DNA of 64,000 nucleotides from Schistocephalus solidus. Its lineage: Eukaryota > Platyhelminthes > Cestoda > Diphyllobothriidea > Diphyllobothriidae. The notes below the pieces were generated by a model. That model was not told where the DNA came from and did no database searches. It saw nothing but the letters and a program-made list of their open reading frames with translations. Location of the stretch: positions 1 to 64,000 of the forward strand of contig WEDG01007335.1 in assembly GCA_017591395.1 (NCBI GenBank), given 5' to 3'. Positions 11,231-23,153 of this stretch are shown here, piece by piece (positions within the stretch are counted from its first letter, which is position 1; each line of letters begins with the position of its first letter). The position numbers and the translations under genes are program-made.

Positions 11231-11575
11231 TCAGGCAAATGTGGAAGTCAAAGATCGCATTTTTTCGGTACAAAATATGCGAGTTTTATTTAAAAATAAA
11301 TATTTCAACATCTGTCCCGGTTTGTGGCAAAAAAAAGTAGTAAAAGGACGTAAATATAGTTTGTTTTGCCTATAAGTGGCTGTCTCACGCCGTACGCAAA
11401 CGATGTTTAGAAAATCTTTTCTGCAGGTAATCATAGAGGAAGACGAGAAATTGAAATGGTAAGGGCAAACGTTAGACCATTCTCGAAATCTTGGAGTATC
11501 AATTTTGCCATGAGTTGTACATTTAAAATGAAATTGGGACATAAGATTAAGTAATATTTGGCGGAACACGTGCAA
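11231..11575 (-). other. open frame, inverted counterpart of the frame at 9734
   Basis: The first ~80 codons are identical to those starting at 9734. The last part reads into the spacer and differs. No domain is recognised, so it is treated as a by-product of the duplication. Confidence 0.2.
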
Positions 11576-12344
11576 TGTGAATTCTTTTATTGCGAGCAGA
11601 CACTTCGTAAATTACTTTTTATAAAGGCACAGTATTTGTTAAACCTTCGCAGTATTTTCTTCGCTAAGGCTTTGTTCTTTTTCATTTTTGAACCAGTTTA
11701 ACAATGAAACTGATGCTTGGTCTTTGCACAACTTTTGATTAAGTTCTGATTTTTTTAGTTACAATTAAGAGAGAGAGAGAGGTACGCTTTATTTTGGAAG
11801 TGTGATTCCGATATTTTCAGCAAAACAATGTCCTCCATGAAAAAAGTTGGGCATAATCCGACAAATACCGGAAGATGCCAAATGAATAGCCGACAACTAA
11901 AAGGATGGAAATTATGAAGAATCGTCTTTGAATGAGTCTCAAACGGTGCTAGGGTCGAGTGCTGCTGACCTTATTATTGTAGGACGAGATTGTTAAAGGC
12001 CAGTTCATCTGACACCATGGCACAGTCTCACTTAAGTCCTCAATTGGGAACTTTTCAAGCCCAGGCTTTTAGTGCGTTGTGGAAGCTTCGGGGTATTCAT
12101 AGATAATTTAAGGGGATTCCACATTTGGACCTTGACTTGACCTTGGAAAAATATACAATGCAGTTATGTTTGTCAGCTTACTATCTACAAAAAGAGCACT
12201 TTAATTAAGTACGTTATTTTAGAAAGTCTTTCGATTACTCTTAGACAACTTAATTATCCAAGTTTTTGAGGACTTTCGTGTATTTTTGAAGAAAAAATAT
12301 GACTAAACGTCTAATTGCATCCGAAAGCATATCTTAACACGCAC

Positions 12345-12727
12345 CAATTAAATAAATTCATCTGATTTATAACTTATTTTTAAGGTTTCGATTAACACAT
12401 AACATGAAATATAAATTTATTTACAGTCGCCTGAAAATCATGACAGTGGGTAAGTATTCCCTTTTATTGTAAAAACGATCTCTCACTTATTGTTATCCAA
12501 TATCACTTATACCAAAAAAGATTTTTTTGAAAGAAAAGTTATTTGATTATACAAAAAATGGTTGTTATGCAATTTCAATTGAAAATTCCATTTAAATTTA
12601 TGGGTCACAAATTCTGCCGCACGTACTCTCAGAGACTAATATTCCACAGGTGTGCCGGATTTTGACTGATTATAATACATTCAAAAATTCTGGCGCTTTT
12701 CTTGACATAGGTCACATACTGTATGTG
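12345..12727. repeat. AT-rich repeat unit, inverted copy in the right arm
   Basis: Reverse complement of 8582-8965 with very few differences, part of the right arm. Confidence 0.8.
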
Positions 12728-12829
12728 GCTCTAAAACAGACAAGTTGGAAGATTACTAGACAATAATGGGGGTAAAAACAAAGCATTACAGGCGTTACCC
12801 GTAAATATGCCACATATGGTGCGGAGGGG

Positions 12830-13006
12830 TGTCAGACCGCCTAGGCGCAGACTCACGTCCAGATCGTCACTTGCTCCCGATCTCAGCTCTGATTTGCTTG
12901 CTCTATCCTGACACGGAGCAGAGGTACGGGAGTATAAAGTGCGTTTTACGCAGCGCAAGTTCACGTTCAATAAAAACCATATCAAATAGAGTCCCAGTCA
13001 CTGACG
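12830..13006 (+). repeat. probable solo LTR, 177 bp (right arm)
   Basis: Plus-strand counterpart of 8309-8485. TGTCAG at 12830-12835, TATA-like GTATAAAG near 12931, AATAAAA near 12969 and CTGACG at 13001-13006. It sits between ordinary non-coding arm sequence, with no associated LTR-element genes. Confidence 0.5.
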
Positions 13007-13139
13007 TTTAAACGGTGAAGAGATCATCACTTAGAAAATGAAATTGCCGATGATTTTTGAAACGTCTTTCACCTTCTCAAATAAACTTTAAACCATATGC
13101 ATAAGGACCACTTCATGTGATTTAATTGTTCTTTTCAGA

Positions 13140-13426
13140 TGTAAAAACGTTTCAAACTGAGTGATTAATATATTTGGATATTTTTTATTAGCGATGACTT
13201 TGCTTCATCCAATTGTCTGCCAAAACTGAGAGGATAATAAACATAAATATTCTAGACGAAGGCCGTGATACAAATTGTAAACGTCTAGAAAAAGACTTCT
13301 TAGTCTCCATATGCCTGCCATTATTCTTCCATTTGCAGTCATTGGTAAATGCTTAGCATGGAATGATAGGAGGTTTACAATAAATGTTCAAATAGCGAAA
13401 ACCTACATTGATTATAAAACGGAAAA
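13140..13426. repeat. direct repeat flanking the right-arm CR1 (3' side)
   Basis: Inverted counterpart of 7893-8165. Pairs with 16181-16455 on the other side of the right-arm CR1 element. Confidence 0.7.
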
Positions 13427-16180
13427 CTACTATTTCAGTTCAGTTTTATTAAGGGAAATATAAGCGAAGCCTTTGAGCTCCCTATTGATGTCAATCACAC
13501 TGCAAATTAAAAAAGGCTGACATATAATGGACGTTGGTCAAAGGGTTATCTCCCCGACAAACTGCAGGGCATCGGACAGACAATTATAAAATAATGTTAC
13601 TCAAAAATAGGGAGTAGAGTGTGATATGACGCGATATTTGTGGGTGGGAATATGTTTCAGGAAATGTGTTAGGTTCGGATGTCGTGGTGGTACTTATGGC
13701 TGTACTGGTCAAACTTCCGCTTAAAAGTGTCAACGGATGGGGACATTATTTTGTCGGCCGGCAAAAACATTCCAGAGCCTTAATCCACTCTGTTGGAGAA
13801 GAAGAACCTTCTTGTGTCGAGTCTTGCACCCTGTCACACGTAGTTTAATGGGATGTCCTCGCAAAGTAGTGGTAGTGGCCAGCTCAAAAGAAGTCGCCAG
13901 AAGCAAGGCAACAATCCTGAAGCCGCAGCATTCGAAAGGCTTGTATGAGGTCGCCGCGTAGCTGTCTATAGTCCAAAGGTAACAGATCAAGATTATGCAA
14001 TCGTGTCTCGTAAGGCGGGCAGCTTTGAACTTGAACAAGCTTGGTTGCACGTCTTTGGACCTTCTCAAGGGTGTTGTGGTCTTTGACAAACCACGGTCTC
14101 CCAGGCTTGTATGGCAAAATTCAATTGTGGTCGCACGAACATCCCGAAGACCTTATTAAAGCACTCTTTGTCGTACTTTGCAAACTCTCGCTTAATTAGA
14201 TACAAGCTTGACATGGCAGATTTTTGCTACTTTTGAGCAATGGAACGATGGCTTCCAGTTTGGGCGTGATCCATACTCCTAGATCTTTCTGAGCATCTAC
14301 CTCTGGTAGCGGTGTGTCGTCCAGATAGTAAATTCTCTGGTGCCCAGAGCTGGTTCTGCCGAATCGCATAATATTGCACTTGGTAGCATTGGATTGGGGG
14401 GAGCCAGTTGTGCGACCATTCCTCCGAAGTCGATGCAAGTTCGCCTGTAGATTTTCTTCATCAGCTGCGTTGTGGATGACCTTCCAAAGCTTTTATATCG
14501 TCAGCAAACATGGCGGTGTCACATTCCAAGCCAGTTACGCAGTCATTAATGTATATAAGGAAGAGGATAGGGCCAAGGACGGAGCCCTGAGGAACCCCTA
14601 CTCAACCGCCACCTCCGCCGATTGTTGATCGCCAAGACGAGACAATCTGAGATCGCCCCAATCAAGAAGTTTTCGATCCACTTCAAAAGCGCCCTTACCC
14701 CAATACGGTTGAGTTTTGTACAGGAGACGTTGGTGAGGACACGATCAAAGGCCTTCTTGAAGTCTATGTACACTACGTACACTATTTCCTTCATCGACCG
14801 CTCGGGTTCATCGTTCCGAACAGTAGAGCAAATTAAGTTAAACAGGACCTTCCTCTGCGCAATCCGTGCTGCGACTTCAGAGAAAGATGATGCCAGCTCC
14901 AGAAACGTCATCAGTTCACGTTTGATGATTCGCTCCATAATCTTGCAACATATGGAGGTTAAACTACCGGCTGTTGTTATTTGCAGGGCCCGGCTTCCAT
15001 GCTATCGATGGGAAACTCACGCGGTCTTCAATCGGGTGGCAATCTCCTGCAGCGAGCTTGGGAAGAGTAGACACAAGGGTTCTGCCAACTCTACGGCCAA
15101 CTCCTTCAACAACTTTGCGGGTATTACATCAGGACCTGGCGATTTGGTTTCGTCCAGCTTCAGTAGTTCCTGCAGAACCATAGGTTCTGTTATGACCATC
15201 GAGTCAATGCGGGATCTCTTCCGCACTATAGTTGTCAGCGGTTATAGTGGCTTCTCTCGTAAAAACCGACTGAAAAGAACTCAGATAGTGCTCAGCCTTT
15301 TTCGTCGTCCTTGCAAAGTTCGACACCTTCATCCGTTTTAAACAAAGGATGGAGCCCTTTTCGAGTGCACTGCCTAATGTAGTTGTAGAAGAGCTTCGGG
15401 GTTTTCTGCCGCAGGGCTTATCGCTACTCAAAACTTTGGCGGGCTTTATAAAACCAGGCCTTTTTACCCCTGTTCCTCTGCGTCTTGTACTTCGTCAGCG
15501 ATTCGTTGGTCAATTTCCTGAGATTAGTTTGCCACAGCTTTCGCTTGCGGTTTTCACTTTCCTCTCAGTGTGGTTCGTTAGCCACCGAGGCCTGTTGGTG
15601 ATCTTTTTCAAATTAGGACAGTAGTTGGTGATAAGTCCTTGCTATACGGCCTTAAATTGCAACCACTCCTCGAGAATACATCCGTTGAATGTTTCCATTC
15701 CAATCTAAATGGCGCACATCAATTTTCCATTTGGGTAAAGTCATCACGTTATAGGTTGCGTTTGACTGTGATGCTTCCTTGATCGGGGACAGAGAAGAGT
15801 GAATATTTCCATTGTAGGACTACGCGGGATTACTTTTGCCCAGTGGGGATAGACAGTTCACAACATCTACGCTGTCAAGCATCTTTGTCAATACAAGGTT
15901 CAAAACAATTAGCCTAGTTGCCCCTCGCGTATTCCGGTCGGAGACAGGACGTGTTAAGTTAAGAAGCGTCTGTGCATAGCTTCTAGGAGGCGGCGATCGA
16001 AGTTTAAATTCGAGCCTGATGCCAAGCTCTGATTCCAATCGATATTCAGAGCGTTAAAGTAGCCCATAATCATAACTTCGGATCGAATAGCAAAACGATC
16101 TCTAAATCATCTATCAGTCTGACTGCGGATCGTTTCTGGCGGTCGGTAGACCGTTAGGATCTGAAGTTCTGAGACCCCGT
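13427..16180 (-). mobile_element. CR1-like non-LTR retrotransposon, family A (right arm)
   Basis: Inverted twin of 5149-7892, with the same 5' truncation point beside ACTCAG and the same CTGAACTGAAA-type 3' tail. RT motifs can be followed on the minus strand: ITEPMVLQELLKLDETKSPG near 15110-15200, VVYIDFKKAFDRVLT near 14735-14780, and the C-terminal [10 protein letters not shown] near 13940-13970. The frame is broken far more often than in the left copy. The longest pieces are about 70-130 codons, and most breaks are one- or two-base indels. The 3' non-coding part (13430-13668) shows no difference from the left arm. Confidence 0.87.
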
Positions 16181-16455
16181 CTGAGTGATTTGTATATTTG
16201 GATATGTTCTGTTAGCGATGACTATGCTTTCATCTGAATTGTCTGCGAAAACTGATAGGACGAGAAACATGCATATTCTAGACGTATGCCGTAATTCAGT
16301 TCTTAAACGTTTATTTAAAAACTTCTTTGTCTCCATGTGCATGCCATTATCTCCGATGTGCATTTATTGGTAAATGCTTAGCATGGCATGATAGGAGATT
16401 TAAACTTCATGTTCAAACAGCTGAAAACCTAAATCGATTATAACACGGTAAACTT
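16181..16455. repeat. direct repeat flanking the right-arm CR1 (5' side)
   Basis: Inverted counterpart of 4868-5148. Confidence 0.7.
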
Positions 16456-16469
16456 CTATGTGAATCCTC

Positions 16470-16835
16470 TGTCAGAAGCTCATTGAAAATTGCTAGTAAC
16501 TTTCATGAGATTCAAGCCCTTCTTTTTGAATTCCGATGACTGTGTTTTGTGAAATATTCCGTAATGTCATACATGTCTAAATTTATTATTCATCAATATC
16601 GAAGTCTGCCTCCTGTAAGCAAACATTTCCTCGAGAATACACCCGGTGAATGTTCTGTGAATCCTCTGACAAGATCTACAAAGTTTTTAAAAGTGCTAGT
16701 AACTTTCATAAGATGCAAAGCCCTTCTTTTTGAATTTCCGATATCGAGTGTCTTCCGTAAAATATTCCGTAATGACATACATGTCTGAATTTATTTCTGA
16801 TTTAGTATTGAAGTCTGCCTCCTGTAAACAAAAAT
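16470..16835. repeat. tandem duplication, ~204-bp units (right arm)
   Basis: Inverted counterpart of 4504-4865. GAAGTCTGCCTCCTGTAA occurs at about 16601 and 16811. Confidence 0.75.
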
Positions 16836-18264
16836 TTCGTTGTCAAGCTTTTTGTCAATTATTTTGGCGAAGAAACCGGTGTGCTACACTGTACTGTTTT
16901 TAAAAGCTGGTATAGGCTTCTAAGCTGAATAAGATTAACTGGGCAAAATAAAAGACATTGCAGGAGATGCAAGTCATTTAAAGATGTTCAAAGCAACCAA
17001 GGTCAGTGCAAAAACACGGGAGGTATTACGAAAATGAGGGTTGCCTTAATGTATGTAGCATCTGAAAAACGAGTAAGCATTAATTTAACCGTTGGATTTC
17101 GTTGACAACACTAAACGTATGTCATTCAGCTGGGTAGATGGTAAATGCTACTTGTACAAATAGTACTAAAAGCTATGGCCTATACAGGCCACTATCATCA
17201 TCATTGTTCGGAATATAACTACAATAACCACCGATTTTATTAAACTTGCCAATACCGCTGTAAAATATGCTACCAAGTCTTCCAATACTTTACTTATTAT
17301 CATGAATCTTGCTAAAATGTTTATGGCATCTATCAATACTACCTATACTACTGCTCGTATCCGTGTTACTTATGCCAGTGTTACTGCTTTTTCTATAATT
17401 ACTGCTAAAAAAACTGTCACTCTCAATGACAACTATACGTATATATATAAAAATACCAATACAGTTACAACGATGCTTCATTGAAATTTATTTATCGCTT
17501 TTACCAACGCCATACCTTCTGACTTCTTGACTTCTTAAGAATATTTCTCCGCCAATGTGTTGAGCTCTCTTGTCCAGTTGTAAGTGGTCGTGAACAATCA
17601 TCTGGTTTCAACAATATCATATTATATATACACAATGTTAAAACCAAAAAGAAAATCTGCCAGTTTAATCACCATTTCTACAAGACATTTCGCAAAAGCG
17701 ATTTCGTCTTTCCCAGGATACGACTTTGGATGTTTCTTTTAATAAATATGTTTTGAAACTGTTTAACACAGGAAAAGTGTCAGGCTACCCATACCTTTAT
17801 GTTAAGCCACTTTTAATGAATATTCAAAAATTCTAAAACGGCACATAGCTTGCAGAAAAATATTTGACAGCCTAAAATTATTTTTATCGGACTCTGAGGA
17901 TTTCCTTAGTTTGTTTAAGAGAACGCACGCCAAGGTTACTTTGTGATTGTAAGAAATGATGAGTATTTTAAGGTTTTACCAAAATATATACCTCGCAATC
18001 CACAAACGCAGTCTCTGGAATCAAAAACGTTGAGTATGCTAATTGTCTGCATTGATTTTCTATAAAATTTCGCAATATCTACAAAATGGGAACAGTTTTC
18101 TACACTCTTAGCATGGTAAAAAAATTAAATCTCGGTCAAGAAATGTTGCCAATTCATTTTTCTGCTATTTTTATTTAGCTGGGAAACTCGGAGGTGGTTT
18201 TTACTTGCTTTGATTGTTTTATTGAATTTCCTTATTGAGATTCATTGGTGATACATTATTGCCA
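16836..18264. other. AT-rich non-coding segment of the right arm
   Basis: Counterpart of 3031-4500. No gene recognised. The tract at about 17160-17440 is the diverged counterpart of the GTA-rich tract. Confidence 0.55.
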
Positions 18265-19322
18265 AGTTTTGAATTATTGAATGCAATATTCCTATCGTTA
18301 TCAAATACACGCTATATAAGAATTTCCGTCTACTTTTATAATAGGGGAACCGGAACTTCTTCCAGCTCATTTGATTATGTTTGAGCTGGTGCTTTTTATG
18401 CTCTTGACTTCCTCTTTTGCTCAGCCATGCAAGAATGTGTTCTTTTTATTCTTTTTGGACAAGCGCTGACTCGTGCGACCACTATAACCTGCTCCACAGG
18501 AGCAAGTAAATGAGTAAATTCACATGGAAAGTGTGGTCTGAGTCGGCAACCTATCCTTGCCTTCGCATCGTAAAAGAGGGTTGGTTGAGAACACTATCTG
18601 AAGTTTCGCTGCTGGGAACGTTTGCGTAACGTCTTGGTTAGAGAGCGTCTTTTCAGGAGTTCACTAGCTGAATCCCCTAGAAAGGGCACTTTGAGGGATA
18701 GAGTTTTTCTTTTCCACAGTAACCTTGGCAGGTTTCACTGGGTCGTGCGACAAGATGCTTGTCAATAAACCGATCTGGGTATCCATTCTTTCGTAGTAGG
18801 TTCTTGATCTTCCCCAAGCTCCGTCTCGATACTATCACCGTGCAAATCCTGGCCCCTTTGCGCCAAGCAAACGGACTAGATTGCGTTTCTGCTGGAGAGG
18901 TACGAAACTGCCAAAGTTCATATATTGCCCAGACCAGGTTTTCGTTGATAAAGCTCCTTTGGATGCTGCCGTCGGGTCTTCACGCTTAGAAGGGCGTACT
19001 AAGAAAGGGAGTGAACCTGCTCTTTCCATCTCCATCACGTGAATTTGATCGGACTGGATGTGCTTTGGTTTACGGTGTATAAGAGCTCGTCTGCATTTGT
19101 TTCTTCTGTGACACTGCAGAGAGATGTCGTCGACGTATCGACCGTAGTATCTAGCTTATTTATCTGTCCGCTTAGGTGAAATTTCTCCAGCTTGCAGAAA
19201 AGACATCAGGTATTCCTGTTTCTCTTTGCCTCACTGGTCATTGTGGAGATTCACAGAGGTAAATCGACTGTCTCCGTGACGGGGCGTTTGTAAAAAGTGA
19301 TGAGACATCCAAAAGATAGCAT
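18265..19322 (-). pseudogene. Penelope-like RT plus GIY-YIG fragment (right arm)
   Basis: Minus-strand counterpart of 2029-3030. The YVDD core is readable at about 19115-19142, and the block EMERAGSLPFL and the QQKRNLVR block lie at 18880-19040. The GIY-YIG Cys pair and GR-T motif are near 18455-18505. Extra one- to three-base indels relative to the left arm break the frame several more times, for example near 18985 and 19040. The copy stops inside the RT core at the palindrome edge. Confidence 0.85.
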
Positions 19323-19339
19323 CGCTGGCGGGGCAAGTT

Positions 19340-21775
19340 CCCACGATTGGACTAACTTCTTTCTATGTTTTGGATGCGAATGTTTGTACTGATACATTCT
19401 ACCAAGTTCTAGGTCCACTCATTTCTCGTTTTGTTCCTCGTAAGAAAGTAATTAATGGCAAGGATGAAGTCTACCTCCCTTTACCCTTCCGCCGTAGATT
19501 GCGTAGACTCTCGCGTCGTTTTCATCGACTAAATGACACTTCCGTCCTGCCACTGATCCAGCAAATCTTTGAACAGGCTAAGAGGCTCTCCGAAGAAAAT
19601 CGACTAGCTGAAGAGGTTAACTTTGCCGAAAACCCTTCGTACAATGTTGCAAAACTCTTTTCGCGGACTGTAAAATCGCAGAGAAAAACTCAGTACCCTG
19701 TACTTCGAGATGCTTTTGGAAACCCTATAGCTGACGCTAAGTTGACGGCTGATAGCTTCAATGCTTTCTTGTCTAGAACTTTCAGTGAAAATTCGGTCGC
19801 CCCCTTTCCAAACGTCCGGGTTTGGACCGGTAACGTCCTCGAAACCATAACTTTTACCCTCTGGGACGTAACCGTAGCCATTCGGCGTTCTCGCCAATTT
19901 TACAGTCCTGGACCAGATGGCGTCCCGATCAGCGTTCTAAAGGCGGATGCAAATGATATATTTCCATCACTTCTGTATAAGATATTCAATCTTGCTCTTG
20001 AAAGTGAAACCTTGCCTATTTTATGGAAGGAATTGCACATTTTGCCTATACCCAAACACGGCAGAACTACGTCATTTGACGACTTTAGGCCAATAAATAC
20101 ACTGTCAGCAGCCTCGAAGATATTAGAGACCTTGATTAAAGACAAGTTGATGCGTCACCTAACAAAGAATAACCTACTTAATGCGGCTCAGCATGGGTTT
20201 CTCGAAAAAGATCTTGTGACACCTGCCAGCTCTCTTACTTTGATCATGTGCTACAATCTAGAGATAGTGGTTTTGCAATTTACACCGTTTATTTCGACTT
20301 TCACGAAGGCTTTTGATCGTGTTAACCACGATCTCCTCCTGCTGAAACTTACCTCCTTCGGCATAGGTAACAAGCTTCTGAACTTAATATCCTCCTATTT
20401 TGAATGATCGCGCACAACGGGTAAAAATTTCCGATGTTATCTCCAACCCCACGCACGTGAGGTGGCGTTATTCAGGGTAGTGTACTCGGCCCGCTTCTAT
20501 TTTGCCTTTTGTGAACGATGTTCCTGATTGTTTTTCAGTATGGTAGGCCCTTTATGTACGCTGATGATTTAAAAGTTGCCTATCGTTATAAACCGGTCGA
20601 TCGCCACATTGTGCTTGAGCTCTTAAAAAAGGATCTTCAAGCCTTCGCTCAGTGGTGTCGCACATTGTGCCTTTCGCTCTCTTGGCACAAATGCTCCGTT
20701 ATGGTTAGTTGTGACAACCATCAGCCTCATCTAAGCATAGACGGTCATGACTTAAATGTGCCCGGGTTTTATAACGGATCTGGGCATATCATATTCTAGT
20801 AGTCTTAATCTGTCAGAGCACTGCGCCCTGATTGTCTCGAAAAGCACGCCAAACCACTGGGTTTATTCTCAGAAATTTTAAAACCCTCAATATTAGGACC
20901 AGCCTTTATAAAATGTATGTCAGACCTAGTCTGGAATACTGCTCGTTTCTATTTAGCCTTCTGCACGCGAGTGAACGGAGGAAGATAGAATCAGTCCAGC
21001 ACTTCTTTACTAAAAGAGTTATTACTTCCAGAGCACAGAAACATGTCCTACCAACAACGCTGTGAGCTTACAAGCCTCGACCCGTTGTGGCTTCGTAGAT
21101 TACAGAAGGGACTATTTTTTTACTGTTCAAGCTTTTTAAACGGTTTTTTTACCTTTAACCCCTTAAATCCCTGAGGCAGCTCGATCACTGTCGGCGCACC
21201 AATCATAGAGATGTATTCTTATTTCTTCCTTTGGCACGCACCGTTAAATACCGTCAGTTTTTTTCGGTAAACGCTATAGCAATCTGGAATAAACTACCCA
21301 GAAGTATTAAGATTCAGAAAAACTATCCTTTGTTTTACGAGAGCTGTCACTAGTTTTTCTACATTCAGGACACCTTCCGCGAATTTTTGGTGCTGATTCT
21401 CTGGAAGCTCTTTTTCCGTTCTGATGGCGTCCACGGACTCTGAATCCTATGCCGGACTTCATGCTGAAGGCAATATTGCTGGCTCTGCAGTCCGTAATCG
21501 GGTTATTCCTCAGTCTACAGCTAGCAGCCGCTCGCCGGCATACTTGCTGCTAGTACAGAAAACCAGATCCCCAACACCGAAAGGAGAAGTACTACACTGT
21601 GCACCTGTGTCAACACTTCCCTGTCCTAAACTTTAATCTGTTCAACAAGCTGCCATTTTTTCTCCTGAAAATACCTTAAAGAACGATCAGGGGTTTTTTT
21701 CACTGTCAGCTGGACCCCCTACTGTATATATCCCTTTTGACCTTGCCTGTAAACTGGCAATAAATAAATAAATAA
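19340..21775 (+). mobile_element. CR1-like non-LTR retrotransposon, family B
   Basis: A 5'-truncated element whose RT begins in the linker region. 19370-20407 (345 codons) contains YSPGPDGVPISVLK near 19900-19940, LPIPKHGRTTSFDDFRPIN near 20042-20097 and KAFDRVNHDLLLLKL near 20306-20350. After a frameshift, GSVLGPLLF is readable near 20475-20510, and FMYADDLKVAYRY at 20551-20590 carries the catalytic Asp pair. The C-terminal CR1 domain continues in broken frames (MYVRPSLEYCSFLFSLLHASERRKIE, 20913-20990). The 3' end is CTGGCAATAAATAAATAAATAA at about 21755-21776. It starts immediately after the outer edge of the inverted repeat. Confidence 0.87.
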
Positions 21776-21776
21776 G

Positions 21777-21982
21777 GTACTCTTTGTCGAATGTTGCAAA
21801 CGCTCGCTTAAGTAAATACAAGCTTGAAATGGCGGATTTTGCTACTTTTGAGCAATGGAACAATGGCTTCAGTGAGGGCATGATCCGTACTCCTAGATCT
21901 TACGGAGCCTCTACCTCTGGAAGTGGTGTGTGGTCCAGATAGTTAATTCTCTTGTGCCCAGAGCTGTTTCTGCCGAATGAAA
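21777..21982 (-). mobile_element. CR1-like family A fragment
   Basis: About 205 bp matching the right-arm CR1 around 14160-14370, including the stretch giving SKVAKSAISSLYL. It abuts the AATA-repeat tail of the family B element, so one may have inserted into the other. Confidence 0.75.
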
Positions 21983-22004
21983 TGAGGAACATGGTCCAAT
22001 CCAC

Positions 22005-22315
22005 TGTCCTGTATGTTCTCAACCGCACACGTCATCGAAACCAGGACTAGCTCGATGTCAAAGACGCAGCCATCAACTGTTGGACGGTCTTAGGACCCTG
22101 TCATACCCAGAAAGACTTATGAAGCTAAACATGTTTCCTTTATCCTAAAGAAAAATAAGATGTGTCCTGCTATGGACATTCCGAATTATCCGTTAACATT
22201 CCTGTTTGCTGAAAGCCTACGATTTCTTTGAGTTTACAAACATGAGTCACCTGCGCAGCCATCAATATAAGGTCAAACGCGAATGCATGCGCCTAGATTA
22301 ACGAAAGTTTTCTTT
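22005..22315 (+). mobile_element. CR1-like fragment, C-terminal RT domain (family C-like)
   Basis: A readable plus-strand frame gives LSYPERLMKLNMFPL near 22085-22130, then FRIIR, FFEFTNMSHLRSHQYKVKRE and RKFSFSQ near 22300. This is the C-terminal CR1 domain pattern (YxxRGDLI..FRI..G...FF.....LRGH..K). One frameshift lies near 22140. It meets an opposed fragment tail to tail at 22315. Confidence 0.7.
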
Positions 22316-23150
22316 TAGTCAGTGAGGGGTTCGAATTCGAAGTGTAGAGTACAGTCCTGATTACTTACGAGCCGGGATGTCTGTACGAGGTCGCCTGGAA
22401 TCTGCCTGTACTCAAGAGGGAAAAGCTTAAAAACGTCAAGTCTAAATTTGTACGATAAAGACGTTAGACGCTTCAAGGCATTTGTTGCACTCCTTTGAAC
22501 CCTTTCCAGCAGTTTGCAATCTTTTTTCAGCCTGGTCGCCACGCCTGAACTCCATATTCCAGGTGTGAACAAACAATCGTCTCGTATATTATTAAAAGTA
22601 TTCTCTTACCGATATCTACGAAAGTTAGTTTATGGCAAACAGGACATTGAATGCTGTTTTGGCTGCCCTGACACATTGAGTGAAGGGCTTAAGGGAAGAA
22701 ATAATGGTGATTCCTAGGTCCTTCTGTTCTGATACATTTGACAGGCACCTTCCATCAAGGAAGGTTCGGTGAGAGTCGCCCATCGCGCTCGCCCCTTCGT
22801 TTTGAGCCGCAGCGTGACACATTTCTCAAAGTTAAATTTCATCTGCCATTTATCGAACCATTCAGAAAGGCGGTTGAATCCTTATGCAAAGTCTATTCAT
22901 CAGTACTGCATCGGATTGGTTGCCAAATCTTTATGTTGTCTGAAAACATGACTTCGTGCTGTACAATCCATTCATACAATCATTGACATAGATTAAGAAA
23001 AGTAATGGCCCAAGAACGGAGCCCTGATGTACGCTTCTCACAACCAGCAATGAAATTGATTTTGCATTGCCAAAGCACGTGGACTGCGATCCACCTATCA
23101 AGAAGTTTTCTATCCATTTGAATAAATTCCCCTTTATTCCTGATTTATCT
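22316..23150 (-). mobile_element. CR1-like fragment, RT catalytic to C-terminal region (family C)
   Basis: Reading from 23150 downwards on the minus strand: LFKWIENFLIGGSQS and HQGSVLGPLLFLIYVND near 23000-23060, FQTT where FADD would be expected, SEQKDLGITIISSLKPF near 22690-22730, and RVQRSATNALKRL..YRQIPGDLVQ near 22390-22500. Two frameshifts and the damaged catalytic box make it inactive. Confidence 0.8.
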
Positions 23151-23153
23151 CCT

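Larger units (their letters stand above)
9986..11321. other. spacer of the inverted repeat
   Basis: About 1.3 kb of AT-rich sequence not shared with the other side as an inverted copy. Its left half is made of two direct, diverged copies of the AT-rich unit seen at 8582-8965 (9995-10465 and 10466-10745). The right half (10746-11321) is unique. Open frames at 10688-10918 and 11050-11340 show no recognisable domain. Because the spacer is long and asymmetric, the palindrome is not a simple fold-back sequencing artefact. Confidence 0.7.
11322..19322. repeat. right arm of the ~8-kb inverted repeat
   Basis: Reverse complement of 2029-9985, in the same order throughout. Sequence in coding parts (Penelope 18835-19045, CR1 13670-15700) differs from the left arm mostly by one- or two-base insertions and deletions. 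Several non-coding stretches (for example 13427-13670) look identical. The outer edge near 19322 lies in Penelope RT sequence and joins directly to a plus-strand CR1 element of another family. Confidence 0.93.

Noticed and set aside
2029..19322. Palindrome as a simple fold-back read artefact
   Set aside because: A fold-back would give a near-zero symmetric centre. Here a 1.3-kb asymmetric spacer lies between the arms and their divergence is uneven. Misassembly remains possible but not of this simple kind.
22005..23150. Twin-priming 5' inversion of a single CR1 element
   Set aside because: The two opposed fragments overlap in protein content, so they cannot be two halves of one copy.
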